The notes beneath the pieces were generated by a model. It did no database searches and had not been told where the DNA came from. It saw only the letters and a list, made by a program, of their open reading frames with translations. Positions 51,929-59,718 of a DNA stretch of 64,000 nucleotides are shown piece by piece. Every line of letters starts with the position of its first letter. Position 1 is the first letter of the stretch. Source of the stretch: Chryseobacterium endalhagicum (GTDB lineage: Bacteria; Bacteroidota; Bacteroidia; Flavobacteriales; Weeksellaceae); assembly GCF_016745235.1 (NCBI RefSeq), contig NZ_JAELVM010000001.1:1997856-2061855 (forward strand). The letters run 5' to 3'. The position numbers and the translations under genes were made by a program.

Positions 51929-52711
51929 TTATTTTTTTATAATCTTATGACTCTTTTCTGAATTTCCTTCTTTTATCCTTACAATATAACTTCCGGTTCT
52001 GAGTTCTGTTAAATTAATTTTAGCACTTTCTGAATTTACTTTTTCCTGTTTCTGCAGTTTTCCTGTCATGTCGTAGATATTAATTTCAGACATTTTATTT
52101 TTACTGTCAATATTTAATACATCAATAACCGGATTCGGATACATAGATACTGTTTTCTGTTTCGCCTCAGATACTCCAAGCATATTGCCTGATATTACAA
52201 AATCGTCTATCCCGATAAACCAGACATCTTCTGTTGTAGAATAAAAAGCAATATATATAGTTTGCCCAATATATGGGGTCAGATCATAGGTATATTGAGT
52301 CCATGTAGTTGGTGGCGTCAAAGCGCTGGCCAGGGTATTTGTTAAACCAGCCGCTGTGGGAGTTGTGGTTGATACTTTAATATCAAACTCTTCTGCAAGT
52401 CCGGCTCCTTTATTCCTGCTCCAAAATGACAATTTATCTGACACTCCTGCAGTCACTGTTATTGCAGGACTTACCGCATAATCGTCGTGTGCAGTGCTTC
52501 CGTATTGCAGCCCTAAGAAATGAGATCCGGAATGTGAATCAACAAGAGAGGAACTACCTGGGGCCCATGCTTCCCATCCTCCCGGATCTCCACCGTTAAT
52601 GATGGTCCAATCTGCCGGCATGGTAGCCGAATCAAAACTTTGTGTATATTGCCCGAAAACAGATGCCGGCAATAACCCCAAAACAATTGCTAATCGATAA
52701 ATTTGTTTCAT
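51929..52711 (-). CDS. Secreted choice-of-anchor J domain protein with T9SS sorting domain
   Basis: A 260-residue exported protein. The signal peptide ends near residue 20 (VFGQ). A MAM-like 'choice-of-anchor J' domain covers about 22-172, with 'FDSATMPADWTIINGGDPGG' at the start and 'VWFIGIDDFVISG' at the end, typical of cleaved-adhesin-type modules. A T9SS type A sorting domain fills the C-terminus (MYPNPVIDVLNI..., LRTGSYIVRIKEG). There is no catalytic domain, so it may be an adhesin or a carbohydrate-binding secreted protein. It stands alone with a strong terminator. Confidence 0.88.
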   Translation of the reverse strand: MKQIYRLAIVLGLLPASVFGQYTQSFDSATMPADWTIINGGDPGGWEAWAPGSSSLVDSHSGSHFLGLQYGSTAHDDYAVSPAITVTAGVSDKLSFWSRNKGAGLAEEFDIKVSTTTPTAAGLTNTLASALTPPTTWTQYTYDLTPYIGQTIYIAFYSTTEDVWFIGIDDFVISGNMLGVSEAKQKTVSMYPNPVIDVLNIDSKNKMSEINIYDMTGKLQKQEKVNSESAKINLTELRTGSYIVRIKEGNSEKSHKIIKK

Positions 52712-52966
52712 ATTTTATTTTTCATAAAAAATACGAATTTTTAAGGAATAATTTACTTTTTATTGATAATTTTTATTTATAAGTCACTAATTTGTATATA
52801 GTTGATGGATATCAAATAATTTGCATCAGCTTTTTTTTGTTCAAAATATCTTTTTTGTAAGCTCTCTTAATATGCGTTTTTTTGCCTGTAGAATAGTTTA
52901 TATGATATGTATAAATGAAAAATGGAGCAGTCATCCTGTTCCATTTATATTGAATCTGTACTGCTG
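52712..52966. other. Spacer between two minus-strand genes
   Basis: About 255 bases with no coding frame of its own. The plus-strand open frame that begins in it is a shadow of the DsbA-like gene. No clear terminator for that gene was found. Confidence 0.4.
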
Positions 52967-53962
52967 TTACTTCAGTTCCCAGATGGCTCCGTTTTTAGTG
53001 GTTGTCTTTTGCAGTGTTCCTTTGCTGGCCAGTTCGTTTAATACATTTTCGCTTTCCTTTCTGTTGATGCCGGAAAGTTCAGAAAATTCTTTGGCAGTAA
53101 GCGTCGGGAATTTTTGGAATAATGATTTCCAGTCTTTGCTGTATTCGGTCTTTTTAGCTTCAGGAAACAGTTTTAAAACAGAGGTTTCATAGAACGGATA
53201 AGGCTTGGAACCGTATACCGTTTCTTTCCCGTTTTCATTGGCAAAAAAGATAGTAGGAAAACCTCTTACCCCATACTGTCTTGCCAGCTGTAAATCTTCT
53301 TCAAACAGGGTTTTTGCCTTACCGGAAGCATCGGTTTTTAACTGGTTGACATCCAGTCCGGCTTTTTTGGCGGCAGTGGCTATATGTTCCCATTTCGCGA
53401 TATTTTTCTTTTGTAAAAAGACCATTTCTCTCAACTCGCGTAAGAATTCAACGGCCTTATCCTTGTCCTGAAGCTGGGCTGCTTTAAAAGCAATAGAAGG
53501 CGGATAAGAAGAGTCCAGAGGATCTTCCAGCCAAAGATCTCCATCTATAGGCATATCATAATATACACTCACTTCATCCCAATGATGGGCCACATCAGAT
53601 GGTTTACTGATGCCGCCGCTGTTATAGCTCCAATCCTTCAGAAGACCTCCCATATGGTAATCTATTTCTATATTGTTGCCGTATTCCAATTTCAGTTTTC
53701 TCAGCTGAGGCTCTATTCCCCAGCATGAAGAACAGATAGGATCGGTAAAATAGATCACTTTTACAGGTTTTTCCGTATGAACACTTACTTTTTGTTCCCC
53801 GGAATGAGAAGTTACTTCACATACACCGGTTGCGGGATCACAAATCAGAGGATTGCTTTTTGATGAATCTGGTTTCATTTTATCATTTTTGGTTGTCTGC
53901 CCTGTGCAGGTGTTCAGTGCATAGAGCAAGGAAATTACGGAGAGCAGTTTAATTTTGATCAT
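52967..53962 (-). CDS. DsbA-family thioredoxin-fold protein with C-terminal winged-helix-like part
   Basis: A 331-residue exported protein with a hydrophobic N-terminus (to about 20) and a Cys at about 19 that could be a lipobox (NTC) although it is not a standard one. The thioredoxin-type domain lies at about 65-270. CSSCW at about 77-81 is the active site, and 'GVRGFPTIFFANENGKETVY' holds the cis-Pro. The insert is helical, as in DsbA/FrnE-like proteins. The last 55 residues, with 'LTAKEFSELSGINRKESENV' and a short winged end, resemble a helix-turn-helix. It ends a three-gene run with a YdhR-like and an NTF2-like protein that is divergent from an HxlR-type regulator. Confidence 0.85.
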   Translation of the reverse strand: MIKIKLLSVISLLYALNTCTGQTTKNDKMKPDSSKSNPLICDPATGVCEVTSHSGEQKVSVHTEKPVKVIYFTDPICSSCWGIEPQLRKLKLEYGNNIEIDYHMGGLLKDWSYNSGGISKPSDVAHHWDEVSVYYDMPIDGDLWLEDPLDSSYPPSIAFKAAQLQDKDKAVEFLRELREMVFLQKKNIAKWEHIATAAKKAGLDVNQLKTDASGKAKTLFEEDLQLARQYGVRGFPTIFFANENGKETVYGSKPYPFYETSVLKLFPEAKKTEYSKDWKSLFQKFPTLTAKEFSELSGINRKESENVLNELASKGTLQKTTTKNGAIWELK

Positions 53963-53997
53963 TGTTTAAGGGTTATGTTGGAATAAGGATTTTAATT

Positions 53998-54321
53998 TTA
54001 ATTTTTCAGAGATGATCCAATGGGAGCCTTATCGATTAAAGATAAAGTTTCATTGATATTGAATATCTTGATTTCTATATCGGTGTAGCCCCAAGTCTGA
54101 AGCCTTTCTGTATGTTTGGCGAGATAATTTTCGGCGGTTTCCCGGCTTTCGAAAAGATAGATACCGCCAGCAAGTTTCTCAGCGTGGTCTTCCGTCCAGA
54201 TTTTCCATAGAAAGCCTGGTTCAGTGATGATGCTTTTAGCTAAATCTTCCAGCTGCATGGTCATTTCATCCCCGAAAGGACCCTGATGGGGAAATTTTAT
54301 ATAAATTACTACCTGATTCAT
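53998..54321 (-). CDS. YdhR-type putative monooxygenase
   Basis: A 107-residue protein of the YdhR family (dimeric alpha-beta barrel). The stretch 'YIKFPHQGPFGDEMTMQLED' at the start, the 'GFLWKIWTEDHAEKLAGGIY' centre, and the 'YLAKHTERLQTWGYTDIEIK' end span the family. YdhR proteins are called putative monooxygenases from fold resemblance to quinol monooxygenases, but activity is not generally shown. It lies 35 bases upstream of the DsbA-like gene and 109 bases downstream of the NTF2-like gene. Confidence 0.85.
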   Translation of the reverse strand: MNQVVIYIKFPHQGPFGDEMTMQLEDLAKSIITEPGFLWKIWTEDHAEKLAGGIYLFESRETAENYLAKHTERLQTWGYTDIEIKIFNINETLSLIDKAPIGSSLKN

Positions 54322-54430
54322 GAGTGTTTCTAAAATTATTAAGTCATAAAAGATTCATGGAAAATATAACGTAATTATAAACATTATATTTCACTTAGAT
54401 GAGATATTTTATCTAAAAATACCTTGACGA

Positions 54431-54874
54431 TTATAATTTGAATAGCTTTTCAGCGGCTGCCGTATTGGCGTATTCTTCCAAACGGGTGATCAGCTGATTT
54501 TCTACCGTATATACCTGTACCCATTTCTGTTCCAGTATTTGGCCATTCGTCTTTATTCTCTGTTTTTCAGATCCTAAAACAACCACAGTTTGCTCATTGG
54601 AAATCATAGTATTCACCTTAAAATCCAGTATTTCAACCGCATCGTCAATGGCAGCAAAGAAATTTAAGACACCTTCTTTTCCCTGATATATTCCTGCGTA
54701 AGGAAGATCTTCCGGGCCTTCATAGACCCAAACCGTATCTTCTGACAAGGTATTCTTCAGGGCTTCCATATCCCCTGTCATAAAAGCATTATACATTTCC
54801 TGAACAACTTCCTCCGGTGTCTTAACGTTCATAACATCCGGTGAAAAAATGGTCTGGCTGTTTAGATTTTCCAT
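54431..54874 (-). CDS. SnoaL-like NTF2-fold protein
   Basis: A 147-residue soluble protein with the ketosteroid-isomerase-like (NTF2) fold: 'MYNAFMTGDMEALKNTLSED' in the first helices, 'YAGIYQGKEGVLNFFAAID' in the middle, and a beta-rich end with 'QVYTVENQLITRLEEYANT'. Such proteins isomerise, cyclise or bind small ligands. It is the first gene of a run with YdhR- and DsbA-like proteins, and its start codon sits at the edge of a perfect dyad that may be an HxlR operator. It is unrelated in detail to the lipoprotein at 744-1238. Confidence 0.85.
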   Translation of the reverse strand: MENLNSQTIFSPDVMNVKTPEEVVQEMYNAFMTGDMEALKNTLSEDTVWVYEGPEDLPYAGIYQGKEGVLNFFAAIDDAVEILDFKVNTMISNEQTVVVLGSEKQRIKTNGQILEQKWVQVYTVENQLITRLEEYANTAAAEKLFKL

Positions 54875-54905
54875 TGTGATAAGATTTTATACAATTATAT
54901 CACAA
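54874..54905 (-). promoter_or_regulatory. Dyad at the HxlR-controlled promoter
   Basis: TTGTGATA (54874-54881) and TATCACAA (54898-54905) are perfect inverted copies 16 bases apart. On the minus strand TACATTTG (54903-54910) is an exact -7 element beside the dyad. A bound regulator would block the NTF2-like gene's promoter and start region. Confidence 0.55.
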
Positions 54906-54987
54906 ATGTAAGAAGTCCCCAGTTTCTTTATGCTATCGGTTTCCTTTTGGAAACTAATGTTCTTAATGAAACTGTCTGCTTATTAAT

Positions 54988-54995
54988 TATATTTG
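54988..54995 (+). promoter_or_regulatory. -7 element of the HxlR-type gene
   Basis: TATATTTG is an exact TANNTTTG. Transcription would begin near 55001, 23 bases before the ATG at 55024. No TTG is at the normal distance. Confidence 0.45.
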
Positions 54996-55023
54996 TACAG
55001 AGTTTGTCATTAAGATACAGTAC

Positions 55024-55392
55024 ATGAAAAAGGAACCGATTATCAACAGTACACCAGTTTGTAAATCCAGCATTATGGCCATCAGAGATACCATGGAAAT
55101 TTTATCCGGGAAATGGAAGTTTCATATCATCGGAACCCTGATATTTGGAGGAAGTCTTCGTTTTATGGATCTGCTCCGGGAAGTGGAAGGAATAGGAACG
55201 AAAATGCTGTCCAAAGAACTGCAGGACATGGAAATGAACCATCTGATCTCCCGGACGGTTTTGAACACCAAACCTGTAACCGTAGAATATGAAATAACAG
55301 AATATGGCAGAACCCTTACTCCTATCATTCAGGAAATAACCAATTGGGGAATTTCGTACAGAAATAATTTATACTGCTCGAAAGATAAATAA
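55024..55392 (+). CDS. HxlR-family transcriptional regulator
   Basis: A 122-residue winged helix-turn-helix protein. The family pattern 'ICKSSIMAIRDTMEILSGKW'-like opening (here after a single conserved Cys at about 13), KFHIIGTLIFGGSLRFMDLL, 'IGTKMLSKELQDMEMNHLIS' with the recognition helix, and 'PVTVEYEITEYGRTLTPII' are all present. HxlR proteins respond to aldehydes, quinones, disulfide or other reactive compounds, often through the N-terminal Cys. It is divergent from the NTF2-YdhR-DsbA run, so it probably controls those genes through the dyad at 54874-54905. Confidence 0.9.
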   Translation: MKKEPIINSTPVCKSSIMAIRDTMEILSGKWKFHIIGTLIFGGSLRFMDLLREVEGIGTKMLSKELQDMEMNHLISRTVLNTKPVTVEYEITEYGRTLTPIIQEITNWGISYRNNLYCSKDK

Positions 55393-55432
55393 CGGTTTTC
55401 AGACCTTATTTTCAATATAAACGCACAAAAAA

Positions 55433-55452
55433 ACCGCTCTTTTCAGAGCGGT
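55433..55452. terminator. Terminator between HxlR and the glycine-rich peptide
   Basis: ACCGCTCT-TTTC-AGAGCGGT: a perfect 8-bp stem and 4-base loop between convergent genes; the A run at 55427-55432 gives U's for the minus strand. Confidence 0.85.
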
Positions 55453-55475
55453 ATGTTTTATTTTACCTGCCTGTC

Positions 55476-55760
55476 TTAGCAAGTAGATCCACATGAAAGC
55501 AACTGGATGTGTACTACTCCATTCACTACGCATTGTACCTGGCATAAAGTGTTTCCAACAAGAGTACCTGCAGCGTTCACTGCTCCTCCTACTGTATTAC
55601 CAACACCACCTACAACACCTCCAACGATAGTGCCTACGCCGCCTACTACACCTCCTACTACGCCGCCCAGACCGCCGATAACTCCCCCGATGTTATCAAA
55701 TAGTCCTTCACCTGAAATTGTTTTCAATTCGTTTCTGTTCAATTTTTTTAAGTTTTTCAT
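55476..55760 (-). CDS. Glycine-rich, leader-type (bacteriocin-like) peptide
   Basis: A 94-residue peptide precursor. The leader MKNLKKLNRNELKTISG resembles the one at 46560-46694. The mature part (about 19-94) starts with a glycine-zipper-like run in which GG pairs recur every few residues with Val/Ile/Leu between (about 25-60), and it ends with four Cys in 22 residues (CQVQC and SCGSTC). The zipper pattern is that of small membrane-active peptides; the paired Cys could form two disulfides or be modified. No transporter, peptidase or immunity gene is adjacent. A bacteriocin or other secreted membrane-active role is inference from the leader and the zipper. Confidence 0.75.
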   Translation of the reverse strand: MKNLKKLNRNELKTISGEGLFDNIGGVIGGLGGVVGGVVGGVGTIVGGVVGGVGNTVGGAVNAAGTLVGNTLCQVQCVVNGVVHIQLLSCGSTC

Positions 55761-56131
55761 GAGTATAATTTTATATTGTTAATACCTCACTAAGATAAGA
55801 ATAATTATAATATAATGTTATTGTTTTAAAATAAATAATTAAAATTATTTATAAGTTCATATTTCATTAATATAAATGATATTTAATGAATATAATGTTA
55901 TTTGACTTATTCTTCTTATTTTTATGAAAATGAATAATTTACAGTGTGTTTCTTTTAAATTGAATTTTTTCCTGAATTTTTAAATCCTGGTAAATGTTTA
56001 TGGATACTTTCTATTTTGTATAAAAAAAATACCGGTAAAATTTAATTTTCCGGCATCAGATTGATCTCTTCTTTTGAGTGAAAATGATAAATTTTAAAAA
56101 ATATCAACACATTTTGTTTGTATAATAGGGT
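55761..56131. other. AT-rich spacer, no gene seen
   Basis: About 370 AT-rich bases upstream of the glycine-rich peptide gene. A weak hairpin (CCGGTAAAAT with ATTTTCCGG, about 56033-56054) is the only structure; no clear promoter was found. Confidence 0.4.
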
Positions 56132-56293
56132 CAGGAAGCCTGAAGCTGGAAGAGGGAAGTTATTGAAGTCCAGAAATAGGAATATAGCGTGGCTTATTTA
56201 CTTTTAAAAAAAACGACTTTAATAAATTTAAAGGCAGCTGATTAATAAAATGTCTAATAGTAACTTCCAGCCTCCCTCTTCCGGCTTCCTGCC
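56132..56293. repeat. Dispersed repeat copy A with inverted arms
   Basis: The 31-base ends (about 56132-56162 and 56261-56293) are imperfect inverted copies, each beginning CAGGAAGCC and ending GGAAGTTA when read inward. The middle is AT-rich. Partial copies with the same end motifs lie at about 58376-58560 and 59391-59555. Confidence 0.7.
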
Positions 56294-56368
56294 TTTTAAT
56301 CTAACTTTTTGTCCTAAGTTTCAGTTATATTAAGTCATTTATTTCATCGCTGATCTCGTATTCACAAG

Positions 56369-58297
56369 TCAAAAGAGTGTGTCTGGCTGAAGCTCAAGAA
56401 TTTCATATTTTACAGCATACCCACCCACGGCATCATTAATTTTACTTCTGACAGCTTCGGTAAGCATTCCGGTTGTGATCTTAACTTTCATTCCCAGTTT
56501 AGGATCCTGCTCCACATCTATTGTACAGGCAGGAAGTCCGGGAATTCCGGACAGCTCTTCTTCATAAACCTTTTTAATGATTTTCATACTTAATAAAGGT
56601 TTAAAAACTTTTCCAATGGCAGTGAGCGGAAGTTCATCAATAATAAAAATATGCTTGGGAACAGCGGCCTGTTCGGTAATATGCTGGCGTGAGAAATCTA
56701 TCAGTTCATTTTCTGTGGCGGTCATACCTTTTTTAAGCTGTACATAGGCGACAGGTAATTCCCCGGATTTTTTGTCAGGCATTCCGATTGCGGCCACACC
56801 AGCTACAGCAGGATGTCTGGATAAGGGTTGTTCAATAGAATTCGGATCAATATTATGTCCTCCCCGGATAATCAATTCCTTTTTTCTTCCGGTGATCCAG
56901 TAGAAATGATCAGCATCCCGGCGGCCGAGATCTCCCGTATTGTACCAGAGGTGCTCTCCGTCATTCACCCAGATATTCTTATTGTGTGCATCATCTTTAT
57001 AACCGGGAAATACATTCAGTCCCCTGCAGACAATATTCCCTATTTCATCCGTCTCTGCATCCCGGATATACCCGCCTGATCTTTCGTCCAGAATAACGGT
57101 CTTCATGAAGTGAAACGGTAAGGCAAGCCCTATGGAACCAATTTTCCGTTCTCCGTCGGGAGGATTGGCGGCATTGGCACAACTGCCCTCTGTAAATCCA
57201 TACCCTTCTATTATCTTAAGTTTGGTAGCCTCTTCAAAATCCTGGAAAAGTTTTACGGAAAGTGGTGAAGCGCCGCATAATGCCAGATCCAGACTGCTGA
57301 TATCTTCCCCTTTCAGAGGTACCTGCAAAAGCATTTGAAGAACGGTGGGAACAGCACTGAAGAATGATATTTTGTAATATTCCACTGTTTTCCAGAAATT
57401 CCGGATCACTCCTTCGCCTCTATATCCGGCAGGCGTACCCAGAAGAATTCCGTGGCCGCCGGACAGTGGAGCAAGACCTGTCACCATCACACCATTCACA
57501 TGAAACCACGGCAGTCCGCAGAAAAAAGTTTTGTATTCCTTTAAATTAATATATTGGCTGAGTGCCCAGGCATTTGCTACTTCATTCCGATGGGTGTGAA
57601 GCGCAATTTTAGGCTTTCCGGTAGTGCCTCCGGTATGAAACATGGATGCGGTGTCTTCCGGCCTTATCGTACGTTGAAAGGACAGCATTTCCCGGCTGTA
57701 TTTTCTGGAGGTCTGATGAAAATCCAAAACAGGAACAGAACCTGACATTCTCATCTTTTTCTGACCTGCTTTGACGATTAAACGTGGTAAAAAGCCGAGA
57801 TATTTACCCAAATCTACGGTAATGACTGTTTTTAGGGAATGCACCTTATTCAAAACGGAAGATACTTTTTCCCAGATATCAGTTTTGGGAAAAGGAGCCA
57901 GTGTTACCAGAATTTTAGTTCCGGCTTCGTTCATAATTTCAGCCATTTGTTCAGGCTCCAGCAGAGGATTAATCGGATTGACGATCCCTGCTGCTTCTCC
58001 TCCCAAAAAAGTAAAGACGGTTTCAGGGGTATTGGGCAGAATGTAAGAAACTACATCGGTATCACGGATCCCCAAATCCCTGAACATATTGGCTGCCGCA
58101 TTAATCTCAGCTATCAGCTGGCGGTAGGTCCAGGATGCATTTTTTTTATAATCTTTGGGCTGAAGATAAAAAGTAAGCGCTTTGTGCCCGGGGTTTTTAG
58201 AGGCACTTTTTAAAATTAATTCATAGGTGTTATCAGCCAGGTCAGGCTGGGTTTCCTGCTCGAAACGGCAGATATCATCATAATTATGAAACTTCAT
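56369..58297 (-). CDS. Acyl-CoA synthetase (AMP-binding family)
   Basis: A 642-residue enzyme of the adenylate-forming (ANL) family. The phosphate loop is TGGTTGKPK in 'FHTGGTTGKPKIALHTHRN'. Further on are the 'GYGFTEGSCANAANPPDGER' region for the A5 motif, 'WYNTGDLGRRDADHFYWITG' for A7/A8, and a C-terminal Lys in TAIGKVFK for A10, which completes the adenylation. No carrier-protein or condensation domain is fused. It would activate a medium or long-chain fatty acid or an unusual acid to its CoA thioester. The acid is unknown. It lies alone on the minus strand, framed by copies of a dispersed repeat. Confidence 0.9.
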   Translation of the reverse strand: MKFHNYDDICRFEQETQPDLADNTYELILKSASKNPGHKALTFYLQPKDYKKNASWTYRQLIAEINAAANMFRDLGIRDTDVVSYILPNTPETVFTFLGGEAAGIVNPINPLLEPEQMAEIMNEAGTKILVTLAPFPKTDIWEKVSSVLNKVHSLKTVITVDLGKYLGFLPRLIVKAGQKKMRMSGSVPVLDFHQTSRKYSREMLSFQRTIRPEDTASMFHTGGTTGKPKIALHTHRNEVANAWALSQYINLKEYKTFFCGLPWFHVNGVMVTGLAPLSGGHGILLGTPAGYRGEGVIRNFWKTVEYYKISFFSAVPTVLQMLLQVPLKGEDISSLDLALCGASPLSVKLFQDFEEATKLKIIEGYGFTEGSCANAANPPDGERKIGSIGLALPFHFMKTVILDERSGGYIRDAETDEIGNIVCRGLNVFPGYKDDAHNKNIWVNDGEHLWYNTGDLGRRDADHFYWITGRKKELIIRGGHNIDPNSIEQPLSRHPAVAGVAAIGMPDKKSGELPVAYVQLKKGMTATENELIDFSRQHITEQAAVPKHIFIIDELPLTAIGKVFKPLLSMKIIKKVYEEELSGIPGLPACTIDVEQDPKLGMKVKITTGMLTEAVRSKINDAVGGYAVKYEILELQPDTLF

Positions 58298-58375
58298 ACT
58301 ATTTTTCCTTCTTTTAATTAAAGGAATAGTTTTTCTGGATTTTATAGCTATGCCAGTTTTTAATTTTAATAGATT

Positions 58376-58560
58376 CCAGATGGAAGAAGTCAGGATTAAA
58401 AGACTTTAAGATGGATGATGGAAGTAGTATCGGGCAGAAAATATTAAACCGATATTTTTTAAAATAGCCAAACCAACTTGTTTTTCCAGCTTTTGATTTC
58501 TATAACTCCTCTCTTTGAACTTCTGATTTCCTGACCCAATTTCAGTGCTACAGAACGGTC
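58376..58560. repeat. Dispersed repeat copy B (diverged)
   Basis: Contains GATGGAAGTAGTATCGGGCA followed by AATATTAAA and a later TTTCTATAACTCCTCTCTTT and GAACTTCTGATTTCCTGAC. These correspond in order to motifs of copies A and C, with many changes. It separates the acyl-CoA synthetase gene from map. Confidence 0.5.
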
Positions 58561-58581
58561 GTTTCATCTTCCTGAATTCAC

Positions 58582-58589
58582 TAACTTTG
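58582..58589 (+). promoter_or_regulatory. -7 element of the methionine aminopeptidase gene
   Basis: TAACTTTG is an exact TANNTTTG, 33 bases before the ATG at 58622. A GTTTC stands 17 bases upstream in place of a TTG. Confidence 0.45.
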
Positions 58590-58621
58590 CAGTTCTGATT
58601 ATTTAACCCAAAAGAATACTT

Positions 58622-59383
58622 ATGTCTATAACCAATGAACATGAATTGGAAGGAATGCGGAAAGCGAGCGAGGCTGTTGCATACACTCTAAGAGAAATGA
58701 TTCGCTATGCTCAGCCAGGGATGACCACAAAAGACCTGGATGAATACGGCGCAAAAATTCTTAACGGTTTTGGTGCCCAATCAGCGCCCTACCTTACGTA
58801 TGGATTTCCCGGATGGACCTGCATCAGTGTAGATCATGAGTTTTGCCATGGAATTCCTACGGATAAAAGGGTTTTGAAAGAAGGCGATCTTATTAATATT
58901 GATGTTTCGGCAGAGCTGAATGGATATTGGTCGGATAACGGAAGTTCATTTGTGATTGGAAAAGATCTTCATCAGCATCAGAAATTAGTAGATGCTTCCA
59001 AAGAGATTTTACAGAAAACCATTAACAACATAAAAGGCGGCGTAAAAATAGCAGACATTGGATTCCTGATGGAAACGGAGGCTAAAAAAAGAGGATTCAA
59101 AGTTATCAGAAACCTGGGCGGCCACGGGATCGGAAAAAGCCTGCATGAGCAGCCGGATGAACTGATGAATTACAGAAACCGCTATGATTCCAGGAGGTTT
59201 AAGAAAAATTCTGTAGTGGCTATTGAAACTTTTATTTCCACTTCTTCCAATCTGGCCGTAGAACTGAATGACGGCTGGACGATGGTAGGAAACAAAGGAG
59301 GCTATATGGCGCAGCACGAACATACGATTGTAGTGACTGACGGAAAACCTATTATTTTAACGGAAATGAATAATATAACCTGA
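58622..59383 (+). CDS. map: Type I methionine aminopeptidase (variant)
   Basis: A 253-residue protein of the MetAP family. The five metal ligands are in place: D94, D105, H168, E202 and E233, and the substrate-side His is H76 (CHGIP). It removes the initiator Met from new proteins. The stretch around the first metal ligands reads NIDVSAELNGYWSDNGSSF, where most type I enzymes have a DGYHGD sequence, so this is a sequence variant and may be a second MetAP beside a housekeeping copy elsewhere. It stands alone between dispersed repeats and is not part of a ribosomal protein operon here. Confidence 0.88.
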   Translation: MSITNEHELEGMRKASEAVAYTLREMIRYAQPGMTTKDLDEYGAKILNGFGAQSAPYLTYGFPGWTCISVDHEFCHGIPTDKRVLKEGDLINIDVSAELNGYWSDNGSSFVIGKDLHQHQKLVDASKEILQKTINNIKGGVKIADIGFLMETEAKKRGFKVIRNLGGHGIGKSLHEQPDELMNYRNRYDSRRFKKNSVVAIETFISTSSNLAVELNDGWTMVGNKGGYMAQHEHTIVVTDGKPIILTEMNNIT

Positions 59384-59390
59384 TAGGTAA

Positions 59391-59555
59391 AGGATGGAAG
59401 ATGGAGGAAGGAGGCTGGAAGTTACTATTGGGCATTCATATTAATAAGGTGTCTTTACATGGATTGAAGACATTTTAAAAAATTAATGAAACTCCGCTCT
59501 ATTTCTATCTTTGAACTTCTATAACTTCAGTTTTCCTGCTTCAGGCTTCAAGACA
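59391..59555. repeat. Dispersed repeat copy C
   Basis: Begins with GGAAGGAGGCTGGAAGTTAC, close to the inverse of copy A's right end, then ATTGGGCATTCATATTAATA; it ends with CTTCAGTTTTCCTGCTTCAG. Copy C therefore lies in the opposite orientation to copy A. Confidence 0.6.
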
Positions 59556-59586
59556 TAATTATTAAAATTCTCTGAAATAAAGTAAG

Positions 59587-59614
59587 CATCTGTTCAACGA
59601 CAGATGTTTTTTTT
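59587..59614 (+). terminator. Intrinsic terminator after map
   Basis: CATCTGT (59587-59593) and ACAGATG (59600-59606) pair perfectly, followed by T8. It lies about 200 bases past the stop, beyond the dispersed repeat. Confidence 0.8.
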
Positions 59615-59658
59615 ATCCCCGAATAACAATCCTGTTCAAAAGATCTTTCCTTAATGGC

Positions 59659-59691
59659 TTGATTTTAGATGGCTATAACTCATTATCGTTG
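59659..59691 (+). promoter_or_regulatory. Promoter of the AsmA-family gene
   Basis: TTG at 59659-59661, 22 bases, then TATCGTTG at 59684-59691 (one mismatch). It predicts a start near 59697 and a 22-base leader to the ATG at 59719. Confidence 0.45.
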
Positions 59692-59718
59692 CAAATGTGC
59701 AATCAAAATTATGGATTT

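Noticed and set aside
55507..55782. Pro/Thr-rich open frame on the plus strand
   Set aside because: It is the mirror of the glycine-rich peptide; Gly/Val codons read backwards give Pro/Thr repeats.
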